Positions 46,378 through 57,151 of a stretch of 64,000 bases of DNA are shown here, piece after piece; positions within the stretch are counted from its first letter, which is position 1; each line of letters begins with the position of its first letter. This stretch comes from Vreelandella azerica (GTDB lineage Bacteria > Pseudomonadota > Gammaproteobacteria > Pseudomonadales > Halomonadaceae): NCBI RefSeq assembly GCF_013112225.1, contig NZ_JABFHI010000002.1, forward strand, positions 186,001-250,000, given 5' to 3'. Made by a program: the position numbers and the translations under genes. The notes beneath the pieces were generated by a model. The model did no database searches. It was not told where the DNA came from and saw nothing but the letters and a program-made list of their open reading frames with translations.

Positions 46378-47373
46378 ATGCCGGTAATATCTCGCTATTT
46401 TCCCCTTTTCGCCGTGCTGATCGTGTGTATTGGCCTGCTTGGATACATGCTTTCAACCGATACTTTTCAGACGCTGAGTTACCAGCTGTTGGCCTGGCAG
46501 CGTGATCTGCATCGTTCCCTGACCCTGGCGATTACCGAGCTTGCTCAGGCGCCAACGGCCGCTACCTGGGGAGTGCTGTTGGGGGTGAGTTTTGGCTATG
46601 GGGTTTTTCATGCCGCAGGTCCGGGGCATGGCAAGGCAGTGCTTTCTACCTATCTGGCCTCCCACGGCGGCGGATTACACCGAGCGTTGGGGTTGTCGTT
46701 TGCGGCAGCGCTGATGCAAGGAGTGACGGCTATCCTGCTGGTGGTGGTACTGGTTTACATTCTGGGCTGGGTGACCCGGCAGGCTATGGGCAGTGTCGCA
46801 ACGGTCGAGCATATCAGTTTTCTGCTGGTGGCAACTCTGGGCGGCTGGCTATGCTGGCGTGCCGTCAGTCAACTGCGGGCGGCTTATGCTCCCCGGAGTG
46901 AATCATCCTCTGCGGGTCATGATCATAGTCATGAGCCAGGGGCTCACCATCACTGCTGCCATGGCGCCCATCATATTGAGCCTGAACAGGCGCTGGACAA
47001 GCGCACCGCCCTGATGACGGTATTGGCTATCGGTATTCGCCCCTGCAGTGGTGCCGTACTGATGGTGGGTGCTGCGAGCCTGCTGGGCAATGTGCTGCTG
47101 GGCATGGCGGCGGTGCTGGCGATGTCGCTGGGCACTGGTTTGACGGTCTCGATGTTGGCACTGGCGACTATTTTTGCCCGCGACTGGGCCAAGCGCAGGC
47201 TGGCAGGTCAGCAGCGCCAGCTGGGGCAACGGTTGGCCGCTTGGCTGGCCTTGGCTGGGGGCAGCGTGATTGTAGTGCTTGGGTTATCGCTGTTCGCCAG
47301 CAGCGCCACTCAGCCCGTGGGTTCGCCGCTGCTCAATGAGCCGACGCGCAGTGCGAATCCGTTAACTGGCTAG
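46378..47373 (+). CDS. NicO/RcnA-family nickel/cobalt (or zinc) transporter
   Basis: 331 residues from the ATG at 46378, after AGGAAG. Six or more membrane segments. FGYGVFHAAGPGHGKAVLSTYL is the conserved H-x4-GHGK metal motif of the NicO family, followed by a histidine-rich loop (GHDHSHEPGAHHHCCHGAHH) and IGIRPCSGAVLMVGAASLLG, the second signature. The family is annotated for Ni/Co, but the DUF1007 partner and a Zur-like site between the two genes hint at zinc. The last 9 bases of the gene are repeated twice downstream. Confidence 0.85.
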   Translation: MPVISRYFPLFAVLIVCIGLLGYMLSTDTFQTLSYQLLAWQRDLHRSLTLAITELAQAPTAATWGVLLGVSFGYGVFHAAGPGHGKAVLSTYLASHGGGLHRALGLSFAAALMQGVTAILLVVVLVYILGWVTRQAMGSVATVEHISFLLVATLGGWLCWRAVSQLRAAYAPRSESSSAGHDHSHEPGAHHHCCHGAHHIEPEQALDKRTALMTVLAIGIRPCSGAVLMVGAASLLGNVLLGMAAVLAMSLGTGLTVSMLALATIFARDWAKRRLAGQQRQLGQRLAAWLALAGGSVIVVLGLSLFASSATQPVGSPLLNEPTRSANPLTG

Positions 47374-47407
47374 GTCGTTAACTGATCAAGTCGTTAACTG
47401 ATTCAGT
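47360..47407. repeat. 16-bp tandem repeat across the NicO stop codon
   Basis: CGTTAACTG starts at 47360, 47376 and 47392, an exact 16-bp period; each unit continues with a diverged 7-mer ending GT. The first copy encodes the last residues and stop of NicO; the last copy runs into the 3' end of the HIT gene. Confidence 0.75.
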
Positions 47408-47831
47408 TATCGGTCAGGTTCAAACTTTCAATTTCAGCCAATAGCTGGGCTCGCACGCTGGCCTGTTGATCAGGGGTGTAGGGTTCGGCGCTACCAAAGC
47501 CCCATACCGGCCCCGGCCAGGCCGCATCGTTTTTATGGCGCACGATGATATGGACATGTAGCTGGCTGACCATATTGCCCAAAGCGGCAATATTGATCTT
47601 GTCGCCTTCAAAGGCTTCCTTCATGGCCGCTCCCAGTGCGGATGCCTCTCGCCAGAGCTGCTGCTGGCTTTGCTCATCCAGGTCGAACACTTCACTGGCG
47701 CCTGGCTGACGCGGGACCAGAATCACCCAGGTAAAGCGGGTGTCATTCATCAACAGAACGCGACAAAGCGGCAGCTCAGTGACGGGGAAGGTGTCTGCCT
47801 CAAGCCGTTCATCGAGGACGATATCGTTCAT
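47403..47831 (-). CDS. HIT-family protein
   Basis: 142 residues. The nucleotide-binding histidine triad region is QLHVHIIVRHKND, and the fold start DTFPVTELPLCRVLLMND, then FTWVILVPRQPGASEVFDL, fits the HIT hydrolases. These cleave nucleoside phosphoramidates or dinucleotides. Two ATGs lie in a row; the second (47831) is better spaced from AAGGAG. Convergent with NicO. Confidence 0.82.
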   Translation of the reverse strand: MNDIVLDERLEADTFPVTELPLCRVLLMNDTRFTWVILVPRQPGASEVFDLDEQSQQQLWREASALGAAMKEAFEGDKINIAALGNMVSQLHVHIIVRHKNDAAWPGPVWGFGSAEPYTPDQQASVRAQLLAEIESLNLTDN

Positions 47832-47870
47832 CATAGCTCCTTGGGTATCAGCTAATGTCAGCGCCAGATG

Positions 47871-48401
47871 TTACTGCTGGGCAGCCTGATGGTCGCGGTG
47901 GGTTTGGGCTTCTTCCTGTTCGGCCTGTTTTCGCAACTTCTTGCGCAGTTCGGCTTTTTCAAAACGCAGTTTCTGCAGGGGTGTTTCCAGCGTTAGTGGA
48001 GGAACACGCGCAGGTTTGCCCTGCTTGTCGACCGCGACCATGCTGAGATAGCAGCTGTTGGTATGGCGAATCATCTTGTTACGAATATCCTCGGCCACTA
48101 CCTTGATGCCAATTTCCATCGACGAGCGCCCAACGTGATTGACGCAGGCCAGAAAAGTGACCAGCTCGCCGACATGAATAGGCTGCTTGAACAGCACCTG
48201 ATCCACTGAGAGGGTCACCACATAGTGGCCGGAATAGCGGCTGGCACAGGCGTAGGCAACCTCATCAAGTTTTTTCAGGATAGCTCCGCCGTGTACCTTG
48301 CCGCTAAAGTTGGCCATATCAGGTGTCATCAGCACCGTCATTGAAAGGTCTCGCTGGCCGGGAGGCTGTGCCTCCCGTTCCGGTGTTTGTGTCGGCATCA
48401 T
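47871..48401 (-). CDS. Acyl-CoA thioesterase, hotdog fold (YciA-like)
   Basis: 176 residues from the ATG at 48401, after GGGAGC. The hotdog core has MTVLMTPDMANFSGKVHGGAILKKLDEVAYACASRY (the helix with catalytic Asp/Glu) and VTFLACVNHVGRSSMEIGIKV. This class hydrolyses acyl-CoA in the cytoplasm. A charged helical C-terminal tail (KAELRKKLRKQAEQEEAQTH) is longer than usual. It starts 7 bp after the stop of the AtoE-like transporter, so both are in one operon, which suggests a joint role in fatty acid handling. Confidence 0.85.
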   Translation of the reverse strand: MMPTQTPEREAQPPGQRDLSMTVLMTPDMANFSGKVHGGAILKKLDEVAYACASRYSGHYVVTLSVDQVLFKQPIHVGELVTFLACVNHVGRSSMEIGIKVVAEDIRNKMIRHTNSCYLSMVAVDKQGKPARVPPLTLETPLQKLRFEKAELRKKLRKQAEQEEAQTHRDHQAAQQ

Positions 48402-48408
48402 ATGCTCC

Positions 48409-49720
48409 CTAGAACCACACCAGGCCTGCGGAAATAATCGCACCGGTGATAAACAGCTGGATCAGGCAGAAGCCCATGATGTCCTTGGCTTTGAGGCCAG
48501 CAATTGCCAGTACCGGCAGTGCCCAGAAGGGTTGCAGCAGATTGGTCCAGGCATCGCCCCAGGCCACCGCCATGGCAATACGCGGAATATCAGCGCCAAG
48601 CGCCTCAGCGGCAGGCAGCATCACCGGCGCCTGAACGGCCCACTGGCCACCACCGGAGGGCACGAAGAGATTGACAATACCCGCGCTGAGAAAAGTCCAG
48701 AAGGGCAGGGAGGTCTCGGTGGCAAAGGAGACCAGCCATTCCGACATGCTGGTGGCCAGCCCCGACTGCACCATAATCGCCATGATGCCCGCGTAGAACG
48801 GGAACTGGATAACGATACCCGCGCCGCCCTTGATGGCTTCATGCAGGCTGGTCAGCAGGCTGCGGGGGTGCGATGTAGCACAATGGCCAGAAACAGGAAC
48901 AGGAAGTTCACTACGTTGAGGTTGAGACCGCCACCGCGCAGGATAAAGTGATCCAGCAGAAACAAAAGCCCCGGAATCCCTACCAGCCAGGCCAGCGTGA
49001 CACTGTTTTCCAGACGCTCCGCCGGGCGGGTCATCCGCACACGTAGTTCGTCTGTATCATCAGTGAGCCGCTTGGGGTCAATGTAGACGCTGTCTTTTTC
49101 ATCCGGCAGCATCAGGCGGTTGACCAGCGGAATCGCAATGAACATGCAGGCTACGATGGCCAGGTTGAAAAAGGCGAAGATGGTGGAACCGGTGCCAATC
49201 ACGCCAATCTGGTCAGCCGTAAAATGGCCGTCAGTGGCGATGGTCAAAGGCACTGAGCCCGCCAGGCCGCCGTGCCAGACTACAAAGCCTGAATAGGCAC
49301 TGGCTACCAGCAGGCGGTAATCTACGCGGATCAGCTTGGCCAGCTCCTTGGCAAACAGCGCACCGACGACCAGGCCAAAGCCCCAGTTGATCCAGCTGGC
49401 GGCCAGGGAGACATAGGTGACCAGCAGGATGGCGCCCCCGGGCTTTTGGCGACGCTTGCCAGCTTCTGCAGCAGACGCTTAACCGGCGGCGAGCTTGCCA
49501 GCATAAAACCGGTGACCAGCACCAGCAGCATCTGCATGGAGAAGGTCAGCAAATTCCAGAAACCGTCGCCCCACATACGCAATACCGCCAGAGGCGTCTG
49601 GCGCTCAACCGCAATGGCGGCAACCGCTGCAATAATGGTAAGCAACAGAACAAAAATATAAGGGTCAGGCAGATAACGTTCGACCAGCTTGACAGCGGGT
49701 CGCGAAATCATCTTCAACAT
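48409..49720 (-). CDS. AtoE-like short-chain fatty acid transporter (two 1-base deletions)
   Basis: About 437 residues when repaired, from the ATG at 49720 (MLKMISRPAVKLVERYLPDP). YIFVLLLTIIAAVAAIAVER, then MWGDGFWNLLTFSMQMLLVLVTG, matches AtoE (TIGR00366) closely; later pieces are GTGSTIFAFFNLAIVACMF and FVPSGGGQWAVQAPVMLPAA. Breaks lie at CCCCC 49435-49439 and GGGGG 48864-48868; one extra base at each restores SPGGAILLV and HRTPRSLLT. It should import short-chain fatty acids such as butyrate or acetoacetate. The thioesterase gene follows at once. Confidence 0.85.
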
Positions 49721-49844
49721 GGCGTGCTCGCTTCTCGTTATTGGACGTTGGGTCGTTGGGTTCGAGGTTCTGGCGACGTTCAACAATTGTTAAGAGGTTA
49801 ACGTTAATCGAGTTTTGCCTGTCTTGTCCATCGCCAGTGAGGCG

Positions 49845-51175
49845 TCAGTCGTGCCAGCGGGTCAGCCGATAATGGCGGTAATAGCCCAGCAGCACAGCGG
49901 AGCGCACCAGGGTAAAAAGCGTAAAGGCTAGCCACAGGCCATGGTTGTGCCAATCCCCAAACTGTTGGGAAAGCCACCAGGCAGGCAGGTAAACCGCCAG
50001 GCCGATAAAAATGCTGTTGCGCATTTCCTTTACCGCCGTGGTGCCGATAAACACGCCATCCAGCAGGTAGCTCCAGACGGCCAGCAGAGGCATTACCACC
50101 ATCCACGGCAGGTAAACCGCCGCGGTTTCGCGCACCTCGGGCAGGCCTGTGAGTAAGGCAATCAGCGCATTGCCGCCCAGGGCAAAGGCCAGTGAAGCAG
50201 CCAGGGCCGTCCAGAAGGAAAAACGTGCCGCCGCCTTGATGGTGGCGGCAAAGGCCGCCCAGTCGCGTTTGCCAAAGGCGCGCCCGACCAGTGACTCTGC
50301 AGCGTGGGCAAAGCCATCCAGCGCGTAGCTGACCAGCAGGATGAACTGCAGTAAAACCGCATTGGCTGCCAATATGGTATCTCCCTGGCGGGCACCTTGA
50401 GAGGTGAAAAAGCCATGGCAAACAGCAGCCCCAGGGTGCGCACAAAAAGATGCGCATTGACATGAAATAGCGCCCGGTAAGCGCTCAGGGCGAGTAGCTG
50501 GCTTTTAAGGAAATATCCGTCAAGCAGCTTGAGCTGACGGCTAATCAGATAAACCCCCAGCAGCAGCGCCGAATAGTCGGCCAGCACACTGGCCCAGGCG
50601 ACGCCGTCTGTGGTCATCCCCAGCCCGACCACGAACCAGATGTCTAGCACAATATTGACACTGTTGGTGAGCACTAAAATCATCAGGGTGACGCGGGAAT
50701 TCTGCTGGCCGAGAAACCAGCCCAGAATGGCGTAATTGGCCAGCACCGCAGGCGCTGAATAAATACGTATTTCGGCGTATTCCCGTGCCAGCGGAGTAGC
50801 CGTTGCGCTGCCATCGAGCAGCCATAGCCCCAGGGATACCAGCGGAGCGGCGAAGGCAATCAGTAAAACGCCAATGACCGCCGCCATGATCAGCGCCTGG
50901 CCCAGCAGGTTGCGCACCTCGCTATCGCTTTCCCGTCCCACCGCCTGGGCGGTCAGCCCCGTAGTGCCCATGCGCAGAAACCCAAACCCCCAATAAAGAA
51001 AGCTGAACAGGGTAGCGCCCAGGGTAACTGATGCCAGATAGCGGGCATCCGGCAAATGGCCAACCACAGCGGTATCCACCAGCCCCAGCAGCGGGACAGT
51101 TATATTGGAAAGAATAATCGGCCACGCCAGCGCCCAGATGCGCTGGCGGGGTAGAGCAGATGAGCGGGGTGTCAC
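49845..51175 (-). CDS. MATE-family efflux transporter, DinF-like (1-base deletion)
   Basis: About 443 residues when repaired, from a GTG at 51175. The 12-segment MATE pattern is clear: LAWPIILSNITVPLLGLVDT, GFLRMGTTGLTAQAVGR, ILVLTNSVNIVLDIWFV. One T is missing in the A5 run at 50407-50411 (T5 on the coding strand); adding it gives AMAFFTSQGARQGDTILAAN, then YALDGFAHAAESLVGRAFG. The DinF subgroup exports cationic or organic compounds by Na+ or H+ exchange. It lies 33 bp downstream of the ferredoxin gene on the same strand. Confidence 0.84.
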
Positions 51176-51208
51176 GTTGGCGATCAGATCAGATTGGGCG
51201 GTGGTCGC

Positions 51209-51520
<312 letters not shown>

Positions 51521-51538
51521 TCAACAATACACTAGTGG

Positions 51539-53928
<2,390 letters not shown>

Positions 53929-54164
53929 GCCGGGGTCCTCGTGGTGCGGTAGTGGTTAAGGCGTCATTACAGACGTCATAAATACATTGTTAAGATGTGA
54001 CCAGAATACGCCAGCAGACACAGCGTTTTGTCGGTGACTGCTGTATAAACTTGGTCATTGACTGGCTAGTGATCATAGCACCGGGCATGCAATGGCGTCA
54101 TGCTGGAACCCCGCCAGACGGGTAGAATCTTTCTTTTTTTTAGCAATCAAAGGGCAAAATCGCC

Positions 54165-54830
54165 ATGCAGCAGGCTTCCAGGACGGTGATTTCCAATCAG
54201 ACAGGGCCGCATGAAGACGTGGGGCGCAGGGTCGCGCGTGCGCTTGAGCACCCGCTGCGCAAACCCTTGGCGGCTCATAATCAGCGGGCATTTGAACAGG
54301 CTGCCGCATGGCTGCAGGCCCAGGCTGCGCCGCTGATCCTGGACGCTGGTTGCGGGGTGGGGCTGTCGACCCGGCGGCTGGCACAGGATTTTCCCGACCA
54401 TGCCGTGATCGGGGTAGACCGTAGCGCAGATCGGCTTGGGCGCGAGCATGGGGTCGTGCCGGAAAATGCCTGCCTGATACGCGCGGATCTGGTCGATTTC
54501 TGGCGGTTAGCGCTGGATGCGGGCTGGGCGCCGCAACGCCACTACCTGCTGTACCCTAACCCCTATCCCAAGGCGGCCCACCTGAAAATGCGCTGGCAAG
54601 GGCATCCTGTGCTGCCCGTCATGCTCGCACTGGGTGGGCTTCTGGAAGTGCGCTCTAACTGGTCAATATATGTGGAAGAATTTGCTCAAGCGGTGGCTCA
54701 GGTTACCGGTCAGACGGCCGATATCTGTTGTCACGATCCACATAACGACTACCTTACGCCCTTCGAGGCGAAATATGCCCGCAGTGGCCAGACCCTGTGG
54801 CGGCTCACTGTTGCTTTGGAATCGCGATGA
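54165..54830 (+). CDS. TrmB-like tRNA (guanine-N7)-methyltransferase
   Basis: 221 residues. SAM-binding motif ILDAGCGVGLSTRRLAQDFP, then VIGVDRSADRL and the TrmB-type active stretch YLLYPNPYPKAAHLKMRW. The HNDYLTPFEAKYARSGQTLW end resembles TrmB C termini, where FExKF is usual. It may be the m7G46 enzyme or a TrmB-like paralogue; the PNPYPK form differs from the common PDPWPK. It overlaps the SMR gene by ATGA. Confidence 0.78.
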   Translation: MQQASRTVISNQTGPHEDVGRRVARALEHPLRKPLAAHNQRAFEQAAAWLQAQAAPLILDAGCGVGLSTRRLAQDFPDHAVIGVDRSADRLGREHGVVPENACLIRADLVDFWRLALDAGWAPQRHYLLYPNPYPKAAHLKMRWQGHPVLPVMLALGGLLEVRSNWSIYVEEFAQAVAQVTGQTADICCHDPHNDYLTPFEAKYARSGQTLWRLTVALESR

Positions 54831-55156
54831 CCTTTATTTATCTTGTGCTCGCCGTGGTGGCTGAAGTCGTGGCGACCAGTGCGCTGAAAGCTTCTGACGG
54901 CTTTACCCGGCTATGGCCTAGTCTTCTGGTAGTGTTCGGTTATGGGCTGGCCTTTTACTTGCTTGGGCTGGCACTGCGGGTGCTACCGGTCGGGGTGGCC
55001 TATGCAATCTGGGCAGGCCTGGGCATTGTGCTGGTGACCCTGGTCGGTATGGTGGTCTTCGGTGAACGCCCGGATTTGCCAGGCGTGTTGGGCCTTGTAT
55101 TGATTGTCTCAGGCGTCGTGGTGCTGCAGGTATTTTCAAACATGAGCGTGCATTGA
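54827..55156 (+). CDS. SMR-family small multidrug exporter
   Basis: 109 residues from the ATG at 54827 (MTFIYLVLAVVAEVVATSAL). Four membrane helices; the essential glutamate of EmrE (Glu14) is Glu13 here in AVVAEVVATS, and YAIWAGLGIVLVTLVG is the usual helix 3 signature. Proton-driven export of quaternary ammonium ions, or of guanidinium in the other subgroup. It is coupled to the upstream methyltransferase by a 4-bp overlap. Confidence 0.9.
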   Translation: MTFIYLVLAVVAEVVATSALKASDGFTRLWPSLLVVFGYGLAFYLLGLALRVLPVGVAYAIWAGLGIVLVTLVGMVVFGERPDLPGVLGLVLIVSGVVVLQVFSNMSVH

Positions 55157-55194
55157 GTGATAACACTGACAACCGCTAGAGGGCAGGCGCTAAT

Positions 55195-56696
55195 ATGAAG
55201 ACGGACAGGTTCGGCAAGCAGCAGTTCACGGATAAGCCCTCTTTCGGCCGCTGGCTGGCGCTAGCCTTGGCCAGCGCAATGGTGGCCGGTAGCACACTGC
55301 TGATTAGCCCTCTGGTGTTGGCGGATTTTTCACGCCTTGCCCAGTTGCAGCAGAAAGGCTTTGCGATCAGCGCGGAAGCGCGCCTGATTGATGCGCCCAA
55401 GGCCACGCTTGGGAGCATTAATCCGCAAGAGTTACGCTCGCCGGCTTCAGTGACCAAGGCGTATCTGGCCGCAGCCGCGCTGAGCCGTTTTGGCCCACAG
55501 CATCGCTTCACCTCACGCCTGGCAAGCCTGGGTGAGCTGGATGGCAATGGCGTCCTGCAAGGTGATCTGATATTTGACGGCGGCGGCGACCCCGGCTTGA
55601 CCAGTGAAGACCTGTGGCGTCTGGTTCAGCGATTGCAACAGACAGGTGTGCGTGAAGTGCGCGGTGCCCTGGTGGTTAACCAGTGGCGTTTTGGACCGGT
55701 GAAATGCCTGACCACTGACCGCTGTGAAGCGCGTACCCGAGTAGCCAACAGCTACAGTGCACCCCTGTCATCGGCGGGAGTCAACTTCGGCAGCTGGTGC
55801 GTTAATGTGGCGCCTGCCACCCAGCCAGGTCAGCCCGCCCGAATCACCCACTGCGATGGGCCATCGTCCCTGGTGCGCGTCGACAATGGCGTCGTCACCC
55901 GGCCAGATAACAGTGGTACCGAGCTAAGCGCCGAGCGTATAACGGACGCCAGTGGTGATCTGATGCGCATCAGCGGGCAGATATCTACCAATGCCAGGGC
56001 TCGGGATATCTATCGCGGCGCCAGCGATAGCGCCGAGCAGACTGCGCAAACCTTACATGCCATGCTTACCCGCGCGGGGATCGCCATTAAAGATGCGCCT
56101 CGGATCAGCGCAGAGCGCCCGCCTCAGTGGACGCAAACCCTGGCCGCTGTGGATGGCAAGCCGCTGCAGGAGCTTTTGCTGCGCACCATGAATTACTCCA
56201 ACAATTATATGGCCGATGTGCTGGCGCTTAACCTGGTGGAAACGCCAAGGGCCGAGTTGCGCCAGGCCGGGCAGGCGCTGGAAAGCTTTGCCAATAGTTT
56301 GCCAGGCCACGGTTCGGCCACCTTTGAAAGCGGCAGTGGGTTAACCACCAGCAACCGCACCAGCGCCCATGGGGTCAATGTGATGCTGGAGTCCATGTTT
56401 CATGAAACAGCACTTTTCCCCAGTTTTGTAGCCACTTTCCAGTCGCCGGTGAACGGTGTCATGCGCTTTATCCGGCGCGGTTCGGATACCTTCCAGAATA
56501 ATGTCATGATCAAGACAGGCACTCTCAATCAGCCGTTTTCAGTACGTGCGGCGGCCGGTTATTTCCGCACCGCCTCCGGGCGCTGGGGGTGTTCAGTATT
56601 ATGGTCAATGGTAATGCCAGTACGCCCTATTTAAGCTGGTCAGATGTGTTGGCGCCTTTGTCCCAGGATCTGGATGCCATGATTCTGACCCACTGA
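55195..56696 (+). CDS. dacB: D-alanyl-D-alanine carboxypeptidase/endopeptidase PBP4 (1-base deletion)
   Basis: About 500 residues when repaired. A membrane signal at residues 21-42 exports it. S13 family motifs: SVTK in RSPASVTKAYLAAAAL, SNN in MNYSNNYMADVLALN, and KTG in NVMIKTGTLNQPF. DGGGDPGLTSEDLW and the domain II/III insert are also present. A G is missing in the G5 run 56585-56589; adding it gives GRWGVFSIMVNGNAS, running to a TGA at 56694. It trims peptidoglycan cross-links in the periplasm. Confidence 0.87.
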
Positions 56697-56752
56697 TGCC
56701 GGTCAACCGGTGTCTGACAATCTGAACCCGCCAGAGGACACAAGGAAACGCC

Positions 56753-57124
56753 ATGAAACCCAGTCATACAGGCTTGAAGCATCTGGTGCACTCAACCCGC
56801 TATTCGCTTAAAGGGTTGCAGGCGGCGTTTCGCCATGAAGCCGCGTTTCGTCAGGAAGTCGTGCTTAGCGTTTTACTGCTGCCTTTGGCCTGGTGGATTG
56901 CCGATGACCCGATAAGCTGGCTGATCTTGATCGGCTCCTGCCTGGTGGTCTTGATCACTGAGCTGCTGAACAGTGCGGTCGAAAGCGTGGTTGATCGGAT
57001 CGGCACGGAAAAACACGAGCTTTCCGGGCGCGCCAAGGATATTGGTTCGGCAGCCGTGATGCTGGCGCTTCTGCTGGCGGGGCTGTGTTGGGGGCTAATG
57101 GCCTGGCAGAAATTTTTTGGCTAA
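56753..57124 (+). CDS. dgkA: Diacylglycerol kinase
   Basis: 123 residues, three membrane helices. ELLNSAVESVVDRIGTEKHE, then LSGRAKDIGSAAVM, is the catalytic signature of DgkA, which recycles diacylglycerol to phosphatidic acid with ATP. AAGGAAA precedes the ATG. The gene lies between dacB and glnE in the same direction; it and the PAP2/GT4 pair act on the same lipid pool from opposite ends. Confidence 0.92.
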   Translation: MKPSHTGLKHLVHSTRYSLKGLQAAFRHEAAFRQEVVLSVLLLPLAWWIADDPISWLILIGSCLVVLITELLNSAVESVVDRIGTEKHELSGRAKDIGSAAVMLALLLAGLCWGLMAWQKFFG

Positions 57125-57151
57125 TCGCAAACGTGGCCTAAGGAGAACAAC

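Noticed and set aside
53961..53979. GCGTCAT and ACGTCAT pair upstream of fabY, PhoB-like at first sight
   Set aside because: Spacing is 12 bp rather than 11 and there are only two copies; not supported as a Pho box.
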